This document shows positions 1 to 8,185 of a stretch of DNA of 23,607 nt, in pieces. Source of the DNA: an uncultured Caulobacter sp. (GTDB lineage Bacteria; Pseudomonadota; Alphaproteobacteria; Caulobacterales; Caulobacteraceae); NCBI GenBank assembly GCA_937991555.1, contig CALKHU010000245.1, positions 1 to 23,607 on the forward strand, in the 5' to 3' direction. The first letter of the stretch is position 1, and each line of letters opens with the position of its first letter. The notes under the pieces were generated by a model that worked only from the letters and a program-made list of their open reading frames with translations, did no database searches and was not told the DNA's origin. The position numbers and the translations under genes were made by a program.

Positions 1-545
1 CGTCTGGCGCTGTAGCTGCCGCCGTAGGCCGGCCACTCGGCGCCGACCGCGCGGGGCGAGGGCTCGGTCATCGCCATCTGCGCCGATGGCAGGTCCGCGG
101 CCGGGGGAGCGCGGTTGGCGACCCCGATGACCACGCCGCCCAGGAGGACAAGCCCCGCGAGGCCCAGGCCGCCCCACAGGGCGTTGCGGCGACCCGTCCG
201 GGCGTCGAGCAATGGGAGGCAGGCGATGACGGCGATCAGCAGCAGGGTCGGCGCCACTACGCGGGGCACGAGCGCCCAGCCATTGAGCCCGACCTCCCAC
301 AGCGCCCAGACGAGGGTGAAGGCGTAGACGGCCAGGTAGATCCAGGCCCCGACGACGTTGCCGCGGACCAGAAGCGTCCCTGCGCCGACCAGTCCGAGGC
401 CGGCTGCGAGGTAGTAGAAGGATCCCCCGAGCACGAGGAGCCAGAGGCCTCCGCCCGCCAGCACCAGGCCGATCGCCGCCAGCAGCAGGCCGAGCGCCAG
501 CACAAGCCAGCGCCCGACCGCGCCTCGCACTCCGGTGTTCGCCAT
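1..545 (-). CDS. gcd: Membrane-bound PQQ-dependent glucose dehydrogenase, N-terminal part (runs off the window)
   Basis: Reading the minus strand from ATG at 545-543 gives 181 residues open to the window edge. The start follows a purine-rich GGGAGAGG site at good spacing. The visible part has about five hydrophobic helices, including the stretch GGSFYYLAAGLGLVGAGTLL and a segment ending WALWEVGLNGWALVPR, both typical of the membrane anchor of quinoprotein glucose dehydrogenase. After the last helix comes WPAYGGSYSAR, which matches the start of the periplasmic PQQ beta-propeller in this family. Known role: oxidation of glucose to gluconolactone in the periplasm, passing electrons to ubiquinone through the membrane anchor. 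The catalytic propeller lies outside the window, so the substrate (glucose or another aldose or polyol) cannot be confirmed. The gene is divergent from the permease at 743. Confidence 0.8.
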   Translation of the reverse strand, partial: MANTGVRGAVGRWLVLALGLLLAAIGLVLAGGGLWLLVLGGSFYYLAAGLGLVGAGTLLVRGNVVGAWIYLAVYAFTLVWALWEVGLNGWALVPRVVAPTLLLIAVIACLPLLDARTGRRNALWGGLGLAGLVLLGGVVIGVANRAPPAADLPSAQMAMTEPSPRAVGAEWPAYGGSYSAR

Positions 546-742
546 CGGTCCTCTCCCTCGTCGGCTGCCGTCGCGTCCATCTACGGCCTGCGACCGCTTC
601 CCGACATAACCATCGGCCCTGCAGAGGGTTCAGCCGCGCCGGCGGCCAGGGCGCCGTCCTGGAGCGGCGTCTCGCGCCGCGGCGGCGGCGTTCGGCGTGA
701 ACAGGCTTGCAGCCCAACCTTGAAGGCGCGCGTTGAGGCGGG

Positions 743-1798
743 ATGCCGGGCGATCAACCTGCGCCATCGCGCGCGTTCCCTCGCGCCGCCTTCAGTCTGC
801 TGGCGGCGGCCCTGTTGCTGTTTCTCGTCTGGCGGCTGGCTGACGTCATGATTCTCGCCTTCGCCGCGGTGATCGTGGCGGTGCTGTTGCGCAGCGTCGC
901 GGACCCGATCTGCCGGAGGACGCCGCTCGGCGAAGGCGCTTCGCTGCTGGTTGCGGGGGCGATGATCCTTGCTGTGTTCGGGATGGCGGGGTGGCTGTTC
1001 GGGGCGACGGTGGGCGGCCAGGTGAGCGAGCTCCTCGACCGGCTGCCGAAGTCTCCGGAGGAGCTCAAGCGTCTTCTCGACCGCCTGCCCTGGGGCGACG
1101 AGCTCTCCGGCCAGATCGCCGACGTCGGCGCCTGGGCGGGCCGGATGGAGGGTGTGGCGGGCCGGGTGGGCGGCTATGCGATGAATGCGGTGAGCGCCCT
1201 GACCAACGCCGCGCTGGTGCTCGTGGCCGGCGTCTACTTCGCGGCCAAGCCGCCGCAGGGCCGCGACGGCTTGCTGTTGCTGGCTCCGAAGGGCGCTGTG
1301 GAACCATTGAAGGAAGCCCTGGACACGAGCGGGCGCGCCCTGCGTCTATGGCTCCTTGGCACGTTCGCGGACATGGCTGTCGTCGGCCTGCTCACGGCGA
1401 TCGGCGCCGCGCTGATCGGCCTGCCGTCGCCGCTCGCCCTGGGTCTCTTCGCCGGTCTCGCCGCGTTCGTCCCGATCATCGGCCCCATCGTGTCTGTGCT
1501 TCCTGCGGTGCTGCTCGCGCTGCAGGAGGGGCCGCAGATGGTGCTCTGGGCCGTTCTCGTCTACGTCGCCGTCCAGCAGGTCGAGAGCAATCTGGTCTAT
1601 CCCTTCATCCAGCGGCGGGCGGTCGATCTGGCGCCGGCCGCGACGCTGTTCGGGGTGCTGGGCTTCGGCGTCCTGCTCGGACCGCTGGGCGTCATCTTCG
1701 CCACCCCGCTGCTTGTGGTGCTGACGGTCTTCGTCAAGCTGCTCTACGTCCGCCGGGTCCTCGGGAAGGAGGTTTCCGTTCCCGGACTCTCCGGGTGA
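743..1798 (+). CDS. AI-2E family (PerM/YdiK-like) membrane transporter
   Basis: A 351-residue inner-membrane protein of the normal size for the AI-2E exporter family (DUF20). Hydrophobic helices occupy roughly residues 15-50 and 66-90, and there are several from about 150 to 335. The soluble loop at about 95-145 (residues SELLDRLPKSPEELKRLLDR) is characteristic. The family's conserved C-terminal half is clear: FVPIIGPIVS near 242, QQVESNLVYPFIQ near 278, and GVLLGPLGVIFATPLLVV near 309. Members are proposed exporters or antiporters; the autoinducer-2 assignment comes from one E. coli member and should not be carried over. The ATG is preceded by TTGAGG four bases upstream, which is rather close. 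It stands alone between a divergent dehydrogenase and a tRNA, so the context gives no substrate. Confidence 0.85.
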   Translation: MPGDQPAPSRAFPRAAFSLLAAALLLFLVWRLADVMILAFAAVIVAVLLRSVADPICRRTPLGEGASLLVAGAMILAVFGMAGWLFGATVGGQVSELLDRLPKSPEELKRLLDRLPWGDELSGQIADVGAWAGRMEGVAGRVGGYAMNAVSALTNAALVLVAGVYFAAKPPQGRDGLLLLAPKGAVEPLKEALDTSGRALRLWLLGTFADMAVVGLLTAIGAALIGLPSPLALGLFAGLAAFVPIIGPIVSVLPAVLLALQEGPQMVLWAVLVYVAVQQVESNLVYPFIQRRAVDLAPAATLFGVLGFGVLLGPLGVIFATPLLVVLTVFVKLLYVRRVLGKEVSVPGLSG

Positions 1799-1802
1799 CG
1801 GC

Positions 1803-1820
1803 GGCGGGGTGCTTCCCGCC
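1803..1820 (+). terminator. Stem-loop just after the AI-2E permease stop
   Basis: GGCGGG (1803-1808) and CCCGCC (1815-1820) form a perfect 6-bp GC stem with a 6-base loop, five bases after the TGA stop. There is no following T-tract, so this is only a possible weak terminator or 3'-end stabiliser. The rest of the gap, 1821-2017, holds no convincing gene. Confidence 0.3.
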
Positions 1821-2017
1821 CGCCATGAGGCGCGCACGCCGGCGATCTCACCGGACGCCGCGGGCCCGGTTCGCCCCACGGCGCAGGGGCCGGCGTCTGC
1901 AACGGCCCTCGGCCCGACGCGTCAACGCCGCCCGGATCGACCCCAAACAGGCGGCCCTGTATTCCAGGAAGGAGATTGCCGGCGCCCGGTTTCTTCAATG
2001 AAATCCACGGCGCGGAA

Positions 2018-2093
<76 letters not shown>

Positions 2094-2137
2094 GTCCCGG
2101 CTCCGGCCCCTTGCGGTGGCTGGCGGCGAGGGCGCGG

Positions 2138-2165
2138 AACATACGCGAAAAGTTCGGGGACGCAA
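2138..2165 (-). promoter_or_regulatory. Candidate sigma-70-type promoter of tRNA-Lys
   Basis: On the minus strand TTGCGT (2165-2160) and TATGTT (2143-2138) are separated by 16 bases, about 44 bases upstream of the mature tRNA 5' end. The position and the hexamers fit a housekeeping promoter. It was found by eye and is not tested. It also argues that the Hpt gene on the other strand starts downstream of this region, at 2177. Confidence 0.4.
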
Positions 2166-2176
2166 GGGCGATAAAC

Positions 2177-2518
2177 GTGGCGCGACGAGACATCACCGGA
2201 GCCGTTGATTTTCCTTACCTGGAGCGCTTCGCCGCCGGCGACGCGGCGGTGATCGACGAGGTCCTGGCGCTGTTCGAGCAGCAGGCCCAGCTGTGGTCGC
2301 CGCTGCTCGAATCGACCGCCGAGGGATGGCGCGATGCGGTGCACACGGTGAAGGGCGCGGCGCGCGGGGTCGGCGCCCATGCGCTGGGCGAGGCCTGCGA
2401 GCGCGCGGAGGCCGAGGGGCCGGCGGCGCTGCCCGGCGTCCACGCGGCGCTCGACGCCGCCCTGTTCGACATCGCCGCCTATCGCCACGAACAGGCGCTC
2501 AGGTCCCTGAAGGGGTAG
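2177..2518 (+). CDS. Small single-domain Hpt (histidine phosphotransfer) protein
   Basis: 113 residues from a GTG at 2177. An in-frame ATG at 2111 would add 22 unrelated basic residues and run through the tRNA-Lys promoter, so the GTG is preferred. The Hpt signature is AVHTVKGAARGVGA, with the phospho-accepting His at residue 56, the conserved KG two residues later, and a helical pattern typical of the four-helix bundle. The protein is Ala-rich and has no membrane segment or second domain. Known role of the family: relaying phosphate from the receiver domain of a hybrid kinase to a response regulator. A hybrid kinase lacking its own Hpt domain lies 2.5 kb downstream on the other strand (5032-6774) and could be a partner, but that is inference. 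The ribosome site (AAGGG, about 8 bases before GTG) is weak. Confidence 0.8.
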   Translation: MARRDITGAVDFPYLERFAAGDAAVIDEVLALFEQQAQLWSPLLESTAEGWRDAVHTVKGAARGVGAHALGEACERAEAEGPAALPGVHAALDAALFDIAAYRHEQALRSLKG

Positions 2519-2520
2519 AC

Positions 2521-2540
2521 GCCAGTCACGCGTGACAGGC
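2521..2540. repeat. Palindrome between the Hpt and chemoreceptor genes
   Basis: GTCACGCGTGAC (2525-2536) is a perfect 12-bp palindrome flanked by GCC/GGC that extend the symmetry. It starts two bases after the Hpt stop codon. There is no T-tract, so it may be a regulator site or a 3'-end hairpin. A second weak hairpin (GCGCCC/GGGCGC) lies near 2577-2593. The 163-base gap should also hold the promoter of the chemoreceptor, which I could not identify. Confidence 0.35.
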
Positions 2541-2681
2541 GCTGCACCCGGGTCTAGGGGATGACGCTGCGGCACGCGCCCGTTTTGGGGCGCACGGGTT
2601 CCGGGCGTTTACGCTTTCGCAGAGCCCGTCGCCGACCTCAGGCGTGCGTCAACTGACGTGCTTTGCAGGGGGTGTTTCGAC

Positions 2682-4880
2682 ATGTTTGACTTTGGCAGGC
2701 TGCGTATCAGCGGCAAGCTCATGGTTGTGGCCGGTCTGGCCATCTGCATCCTCCTGCTTATCGGGTCCGCGGCGATCACCGGGCTGGCCGGCGCCGAAAT
2801 GCGACGCCAGTCCACCGCGAGGGCGGAGGCTATCGCCGCCGAGACCTCTGCGAGGGTCAGCGGCGAACTGATGGCGCTGGAGGCGACGACCCGGTCGCTC
2901 GCGGAGTCGGTTGCGGCCGCCAGGGCGGGAGGTGTCAGCGACCGGACGGCGCTGATGAAACTCGTGAAACCAGCGGCCACGGCTCAGCCCATGGTGCTCG
3001 GCGCCTGGGTCATCCTGGAGCCCGGCCAGACCGGCGGCGACGATGCGGCTGCCGCCGGCCGCGACGACCTGGCCGGGACGGAATCCGGCCGCTTCGACGC
3101 CTACTGGGTCCGCGACGGCGACAAGGTGTCGTTCCAGGCCGGTTCGGACAGCGATGTCGAGGAGGACTACTACAAGACGCCGTTCGCCACGCGGCAGACC
3201 GCGGTCATCGAGCCCTATGTCGACGACGTGGATGGCAAGGATGTGGTCATGACTTCGGTCACCCATCCGTTGATGGTCAACGGTTCGCCGATCGGCGTGG
3301 CGGGGCTCGACATCGGCCTTGATGGACTGGCCGCGCGTCTGGACGCGATCCGTCCGTTCGGCGACGGCCGGGTCATGCTGGTGTCCCCGGAGGGGCGCTG
3401 GCTTTCCCATCCGGACGCGGCCCGGCGCATGAAGCCCTATCGGGAGCCCGGACTCGACGCCATTCGCACCGTCATCCGTGCCGGCAAGCCGGCCTGGATT
3501 GTTGGCGTCCGGCGCGACGGGCGCAGCGTACGGCGCTACGTTGCGCCCGTGAAGATCGACAGCACAGGTCATGCTTGGGCGCTTGTCGTCGATGTTCCGG
3601 CCGCGGCCATCGATGGCCCGGCCCAGCGCCTGGGGATCGCACTCGCCCTCGGAAGCCTGCTGTTGCTGACGGCGCTGCTAGTGGCGCTCGCCGTCACCTC
3701 CCGCCGCGTGATCCGCCAGCCCATCGCGGTATTGATCAAGGCCGTGAGGACCCTCGGCGACGGTCGCTACGACATTCCGGTCAGCGCCCCGGCGGGCGCG
3801 GATGAACTTGGCGAGATCGCCGTCGCCTTGGAGCGCTTCCGTCGGCAGCTTGCGGCGAGCGAAGACCTGCGGCGCGAGGAGGCGATCGCCCGCGCGGCGG
3901 CGGAGGGCGAGCGCCTCAGGGCGGAGTCCCTGCGGGCGTCGGGAGCAGAGCAGGCGCGTGTCGTCGCTGCGCTCGGCGAGGGGCTGTCGGCGCTGGCGCG
4001 GGGCGACCTCTCGCATCGTCTGCGCGACCCTTTTCCCGATCAGTACGAACCCCTGCGCGAGAATCTCAATAGCGCGGCCGAGGCTCTGGCCAGGACGGTC
4101 GGCGGCATCATGCACACGGCGGCGCAGGTCCGCGCCTCGGCGCGCGCTGTCAGCCATCAGGCCGAGGATCTGTCGCGGCGCACCGAGCGGCAGGCGGCCA
4201 GCCTTGAGGAAACCGCCGCCGCCATCGAACAGTTGACCGCCCAGGTGCGGGCGTCCTCAGACCGGGCCAGTGCGGCGGGCGGCGTGGTGACCGTGGCGAT
4301 GGTCCATGCCGACCAGTCGGGTGAGGTCGTCCGCGAAGCAGTCGCGGCCATGGAGCGCATCGAGGCGTCCGCCCGGGAGATTGGCCAGATCGTCGGGGTG
4401 ATCGACGAGATCGCCTTCCAGACCAACCTGCTGGCGCTGAATGCTGGGATCGAAGCCGCCCGCGCCGGCGAGGCCGGCAAGGGCTTCGCCGTGGTCGCGC
4501 AGGAGGTCCGCGGTCTCGCCCAGCGGTCGGCGACCGCGGCCCGCGAGATCAAGCAACTGATCACGACCTCTGGACTGGAGGTGACTGAAGGTGTCAGGCT
4601 GGTCGGGCGCGCCGGCGAGGCGCTGACCGCCATCCACGCCAAGGTCGTTGACGCCCATGGCCTGGTGAACGACATCGTCGCCTCCGCCAGCGAGCAGGCG
4701 GCAGGGCTCGAGTCGGTCAACACCGTCATGGCCGACATGGACCAGATGACACAGCGCAACGCCGCGCTGGTCGAGCAGGCCAGCGGTACCAGTCGAGACC
4801 TCAGCCGCGGGGCGGACGAACTGACCGCCCGCACCGCAGGGTTCAGGCTGTCGGCGGACGGACGGGCGGAGGCCGCCTAG
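2682..4880 (+). CDS. Methyl-accepting chemotaxis protein with Cache-type periplasmic sensor
   Basis: 732 residues from ATG 2682, chosen because AGGGGG sits 9 bases upstream; an in-frame GTG at 2658 would place extra residues before the membrane anchor. Order: TM1 at about 13-36; a periplasmic double-Cache-like sensor at about 40-310, with YYKTPF, VTHPLMVNGSPIGVAGLDIG and RVMLVSPEGRWLSHP motifs; TM2 at about 317-341; a HAMP domain at about 340-395; a second HAMP-like segment at about 428-480; and the cytoplasmic signalling coiled coil. The hairpin tip that contacts CheA/CheW is exact: EIAFQTNLLALNAGIEAARA begins near residue 576. The C-terminus ends without the CheR/CheB-docking pentapeptide. 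Role: chemoreceptor for a small extracellular ligand, often an amino or organic acid in this sensor class. The ligand cannot be read from sequence. No che genes are nearby, so it is an orphan receptor. Confidence 0.93.
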   Translation: MFDFGRLRISGKLMVVAGLAICILLLIGSAAITGLAGAEMRRQSTARAEAIAAETSARVSGELMALEATTRSLAESVAAARAGGVSDRTALMKLVKPAATAQPMVLGAWVILEPGQTGGDDAAAAGRDDLAGTESGRFDAYWVRDGDKVSFQAGSDSDVEEDYYKTPFATRQTAVIEPYVDDVDGKDVVMTSVTHPLMVNGSPIGVAGLDIGLDGLAARLDAIRPFGDGRVMLVSPEGRWLSHPDAARRMKPYREPGLDAIRTVIRAGKPAWIVGVRRDGRSVRRYVAPVKIDSTGHAWALVVDVPAAAIDGPAQRLGIALALGSLLLLTALLVALAVTSRRVIRQPIAVLIKAVRTLGDGRYDIPVSAPAGADELGEIAVALERFRRQLAASEDLRREEAIARAAAEGERLRAESLRASGAEQARVVAALGEGLSALARGDLSHRLRDPFPDQYEPLRENLNSAAEALARTVGGIMHTAAQVRASARAVSHQAEDLSRRTERQAASLEETAAAIEQLTAQVRASSDRASAAGGVVTVAMVHADQSGEVVREAVAAMERIEASAREIGQIVGVIDEIAFQTNLLALNAGIEAARAGEAGKGFAVVAQEVRGLAQRSATAAREIKQLITTSGLEVTEGVRLVGRAGEALTAIHAKVVDAHGLVNDIVASASEQAAGLESVNTVMADMDQMTQRNAALVEQASGTSRDLSRGADELTARTAGFRLSADGRAEAA

Positions 4881-4907
4881 CCGCCAGAGTCCATCGGAGC
4901 CGAGTTC

Positions 4908-4921
4908 GACGACGCGTCGTC
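4908..4921. repeat. 14-bp perfect palindrome in the convergent gap
   Basis: GACGACGCGTCGTC is its own reverse complement and lies 28 bases after the chemoreceptor stop, in the 151-base gap between two convergent genes. It could act as a hairpin at both mRNA ends, but neither strand has a T-run after it. It could equally be a protein-binding site. No gene is seen in this gap. Confidence 0.35.
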
Positions 4922-5031
4922 AGCTCCAGTTACCGACTTGGACGGCCCCGGATCAACGTGCGTAGAACGCGCGCCGACAAGGCGACGGGGCTTCCCGCGG
5001 CTGGAACGGAACACCTTCGTGGAAGCAGTCG

Positions 5032-6774
5032 CTACGCGGCCGCCCGGACGGTCATGGCCTGCTCGAGCGCCTCGTAGAGCCGGCGCGGCTCCAGCGGCTT
5101 GGGCAGCCAGTCGGTCATGCCGGCGGCGCGGCAGGCGGCCACCTGGGCCGGCTCGGCGCCGGCGCTGAAGCCGATCACCGGCACGCCGGCGTTGGGGCCC
5201 CCCGAGGCGCGCAGCCGTCGCGTCGTCTCGTTGCCGTCGATGCCCGGCATGTTGACGTCCATCAGCACCAGGTCGAACGGGCGCCGGGCCAGGATGTCGA
5301 GCGCATCCTGGCCGCAGGAGGCGGTCGTCAGCTCGACGCCCAGCGGCTGGAGGACCAGCGCCAGGGTGCGGCGGTTGATCTCGTGGTCATCGACGGCCAG
5401 CACGCTGATCCGGCGCTCGAGGGCCGGTTCGACGTCGGCGGCCTCCGGCGCCGCGTCGCAGGGCGCGCCGTCGGGCAGCACCGCCGTGAAGGTGAAGACG
5501 GCCCCGCGCCCGGCCTCGCTCTCCGCCGTCAGTTCGCCGCCCATCAGCCGGGCGAGGTCGCGGCTCACGGCGAGGCCGAGGCCCGTGCCGCCGTAGGTCC
5601 GGGCCACCTCGGCCGACCCCTGGGCGAAGGGGGTGAACAGCCGGGTCATGGCGTCGGGCGCGATGCCCGCCCCCTGGTCCCGCACGCGGAAGCGGACGCG
5701 CCGCCCGCCGTCCGCGGGCTCGCCCTCGGCCTCGATCGTCACCGCGCCCCGCTCGGTGAACTTGATGGCGTTGGAAATCAGGTTGTTGAGGATCTGGCGG
5801 ATGCGGAAAGGATCGCCCCGGACCCACTGCGTCTCCGGCGCGACGCCGTCGAGGGCCAGGCCCTTGGCCCTCGCCTGGGGCGCCCAGAAGCGGACGGTCT
5901 CCTCGACCAGGCCGCGCAGCTCGAAGTCGCGGACTTCCAGCGTCATCGCCCGGGCCTCGATCTTGGAGTGGTCGAGCAGGTCGTTCAGCATCGCCGTCAT
6001 GAGTCGCCCGGCGTCGACGATCAGCTCGGCCGAATGGCTGACGCGCTCGGAGACCTCGCCGGTCCGGATCAGCTGCGCGCCGGCCAGGATGGCGCTGACC
6101 GGGGTGCGCAGCTCGTGGCTGACGATGGCGGCCATGGCGGCGCGGTCGGCCATGGCCGCCTCCGCCTCGGCCAGCCGCCGCTCGGCCTCGGCCAGGGCGC
6201 TGACCTCCGCCCGGCGGGCGGTGTTGATGCGGGTCCAGATCGCGAGGATGGCGCCGAGGAACAGGGCCACGGCCATGACCAGCAGCGGCAGGTGCGGCGC
6301 GTCGCCGGTCAGCACGGCCTCGAGCGGCAGCACCGGCAGCACGGCGAGATAGGGCGTCGCGCCGAGCAGGAACAGCGGCCGGTTGTCGGGCGACGAGGCC
6401 ACATTGGTCAGCAGCCCGCCGCAGATCATCAGCAAGGCGACCGTGATCAGCACCGGCAGCCCGGTCATCCACAGCACGAGGGCCATGGCGCTGTGGATGG
6501 CCGACATCAGGACGATGGCGGCGAGCGCGAGGCTTCCATAGAGAGGCCCGGCTTCTTCGGCGTCGGCCCGACGGAACCGCGCCATGGCGGCGAACTCGAA
6601 CAGCTGCGTCGCCAGGCTGGCCGCCAGCCACGGCAGGATCCAGTCGCGATAGCCGGCGACGTGCAGCGACCAGGCCAGCACGAGCGCCAGCAGCATGCGG
6701 ATCGGAATCTGCCGGCGTCGCTCCGCCGCGCTGGCGGGCAGGAACGGAAACACGGAAGCGAAAACTGGATGCAC
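5032..6774 (-). CDS. Membrane hybrid sensor histidine kinase with C-terminal receiver
   Basis: 580 residues from a GTG at 6774-6772. About six transmembrane helices fill residues 27-181 with only short loops. A coiled coil (residues 185-210, EAERRLAEAEAA) leads into the dimerisation domain with the phospho-accepting His220 in VSHELRTP. The ATPase domain shows the N box (NNLISNAIKF, about 330-339), G1 (DQGAG, 367-371) and G2 (GGTGLGL, 395-401). The C-terminal receiver (about 455-575) has the acidic pair VDD, phospho-acceptor Asp506 in VLMDVNMPG, and the conserved Lys in LPKPLEP. All catalytic residues are present. Hybrid kinases of this layout need an Hpt partner; a lone Hpt gene is at 2177. 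The six-helix sensor has no obvious ligand domain, so the signal is unknown, possibly intramembrane. It converges on the chemoreceptor gene. Confidence 0.9.
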   Translation of the reverse strand: MHPVFASVFPFLPASAAERRRQIPIRMLLALVLAWSLHVAGYRDWILPWLAASLATQLFEFAAMARFRRADAEEAGPLYGSLALAAIVLMSAIHSAMALVLWMTGLPVLITVALLMICGGLLTNVASSPDNRPLFLLGATPYLAVLPVLPLEAVLTGDAPHLPLLVMAVALFLGAILAIWTRINTARRAEVSALAEAERRLAEAEAAMADRAAMAAIVSHELRTPVSAILAGAQLIRTGEVSERVSHSAELIVDAGRLMTAMLNDLLDHSKIEARAMTLEVRDFELRGLVEETVRFWAPQARAKGLALDGVAPETQWVRGDPFRIRQILNNLISNAIKFTERGAVTIEAEGEPADGGRRVRFRVRDQGAGIAPDAMTRLFTPFAQGSAEVARTYGGTGLGLAVSRDLARLMGGELTAESEAGRGAVFTFTAVLPDGAPCDAAPEAADVEPALERRISVLAVDDHEINRRTLALVLQPLGVELTTASCGQDALDILARRPFDLVLMDVNMPGIDGNETTRRLRASGGPNAGVPVIGFSAGAEPAQVAACRAAGMTDWLPKPLEPRRLYEALEQAMTVRAAA

Positions 6775-6843
6775 GCCGAAGCCCCCCCGATGAGAAGGGC
6801 TTACCCGCGGGTCACAAACGAAGCGTGAAGAGCGGGCGGCCGT

Positions 6844-7197
6844 CTAGCCGTTGCGGAGGCGATCCCAGACGCCGAACTCGTAGGCGATGCAGCGGTCGAT
6901 CATCGTCCGCCAGACAGGCTCGGCGATGGCCTCCGACAGGCCGGCCTCGCGGGCGGCGGCGCGGACCTTTGTCACCACGTCCTCGATGCGGGCGCGGTCG
7001 TGGACGACATTGCGGTCCTGCTTGATGCGGGCGGCGGCGTCCATGTAGCCCTGCCGCTCGGCGATGATCGTCACCAGCAGGCGGTCGAGCGCGTCGACGC
7101 CCTGCCGGACCTCGGCCATGGTGGTGCAGTCGGCGGGGGCGACGCGCTCGTCGCCCAAACGCGCGACCGGGGTCGCGTTCAATACATCTTTGGCCAC
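6844..7197 (-). CDS. Chorismate mutase-like protein (AroQ class, PchB-like)
   Basis: An all-helical protein of about 117 residues from GTG 7197, which begins one base after the LysR stop. An ATG at 7242 (132 residues, overlapping lysR by 44 bases) is the alternative, and no strong ribosome site decides between them. The AroQ pattern is visible: Arg in MAEVRQGVDALD, Arg in AERQGYMDAAARIK with the conserved Lys, Asp/Arg in HDRAR, and a C-terminal helix with DRCIAYEFGVWD. Family role: chorismate to prephenate, or in PchB relatives isochorismate to salicylate plus pyruvate. Where E. coli chorismate mutase has its active-site Gln88, this protein appears to have Glu (YE). It is cotranscribed with the LysR gene; no other aromatic-pathway gene is in the window. 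The reaction is not certain. Confidence 0.75.
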   Translation of the reverse strand: MAKDVLNATPVARLGDERVAPADCTTMAEVRQGVDALDRLLVTIIAERQGYMDAAARIKQDRNVVHDRARIEDVVTKVRAAAREAGLSEAIAEPVWRTMIDRCIAYEFGVWDRLRNG

Positions 7198-7198
7198 G

Positions 7199-8155
7199 TC
7201 AGATACCGGCGCCGTTGTCCATGGTGCGGAGGGCGGCCTCATGGGCCGCGGCCTCCTCGGTGAGCCAGGAGACGAACGCCTTGACCTGCGGCAGCCGTCC
7301 CTTGGTCTTGGGATGGACGACGTAATAGGCGAAGTCGACGGCGGTGGCGATGGGGAAGGGCGTCACCAGGCGTCCGGCGTCGAGATCGGCCTGGGCCAGG
7401 GTGCGCTTGGCCAGGGCCACGCCGCGCCCGTTGGCGGCGGCCTCGATGACCAGGCTGGACTGGTTGAAGCGGGGGCCCCGGGCGCCGTCGACGCCCTTCA
7501 CGCCGCGCGCCGCCAGCCACATCGCCCAGTCGGGGCAGGAATCGTCGGCGTCGGGCGAGCCGTCGTGCAGCAGGATGTGGTTGGCGAGATCGGCGGGATC
7601 GTTGAGCGGGTTCTGCTCGAGCAGCCCCGGCGAGGCGACCGGAATCACCGTCTCGCTGAGCAGGCGCGTGACCTCGAGGCCCGGATAGCGCCCGCCGCCG
7701 TAGCGGATCGCCAGATCGATCTCGCCGCTGGCGAAGTCGACGACCTCCATCCCGGCGCTGAGCCAGACATCGACCTGCGGGTGGGCCTCCTCGAACTTGC
7801 CCAGCCGGGGCACCAGCCACTTGGCGGCGAAGGACGGGGCGGCGGTCAGGGTCAGGCGGCGGCCGTCGACGGCGGCCGTCAGCAGGCTGGCCGCCTCGGC
7901 CAGCCGGTCGAAGGCCTCGCGCAGGGCGGGCAGGGCGGTCTGGGCCGCGTCGGTCAGCAGCAGTCCCTTCGGGGTGCGCTTGAACAGGGCGGCGCCGACG
8001 TAGTCCTCGAGGTTCTGGATCTGCTGGCTGACCGCGCCCGGCGTGACCGACAGCTCGTCGGCGGCGCGGCTGAAGTTCAGGTGCCGCGCGGCCGCTTCAA
8101 AGGCGCGCAACGCGTTCAGCGGCGGCAGTCTCCGGCGCTCGATCGTCCGTTCCAT
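7199..8155 (-). CDS. LysR family transcriptional regulator (GcvA-like)
   Basis: 318 residues from ATG 8155, chosen because AGGA lies five bases upstream and the protein then begins MERTIERRRLPPLNALRAFE, the usual GcvA-type N-terminus; an in-frame upstream start at 8260 adds 35 unconserved residues. The winged helix-turn-helix covers about residues 9-66 (FSRAADELSVTPGAVSQQIQ). The LysR effector-binding domain follows from about 92 (LTLTAAPSFAAKWLVPRL) with FASGEIDLAIRYG near 145. It is divergent from the cobA-cysH operon across a 187-base gap with repeated GTTTGC half-sites. LysR proteins commonly control the divergent neighbour, so control of sulfate assimilation is a reasonable inference. 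The sequence resembles GcvA-type regulators, not CysB. It is followed one base later by the chorismate mutase-like gene. Confidence 0.9.
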   Translation of the reverse strand: MERTIERRRLPPLNALRAFEAAARHLNFSRAADELSVTPGAVSQQIQNLEDYVGAALFKRTPKGLLLTDAAQTALPALREAFDRLAEAASLLTAAVDGRRLTLTAAPSFAAKWLVPRLGKFEEAHPQVDVWLSAGMEVVDFASGEIDLAIRYGGGRYPGLEVTRLLSETVIPVASPGLLEQNPLNDPADLANHILLHDGSPDADDSCPDWAMWLAARGVKGVDGARGPRFNQSSLVIEAAANGRGVALAKRTLAQADLDAGRLVTPFPIATAVDFAYYVVHPKTKGRLPQVKAFVSWLTEEAAAHEAALRTMDNGAGI

Positions 8156-8185
8156 AGAAATCCTGAGGCCCCCGGCAGAAGTCTT

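Noticed and set aside
991..2001. A 336-codon plus-strand frame overlapping the AI-2E permease and running into the tRNA-side gap
   Set aside because: Arg/Gly/Pro-rich shadow frame of the permease; nothing recognisable in the part past 1798.
5383..6828. A 481-codon plus-strand frame opposite the hybrid kinase
   Set aside because: The composition is His/Gln/Arg/Gly-rich with no family features, and the kinase on the minus strand has all its catalytic motifs.
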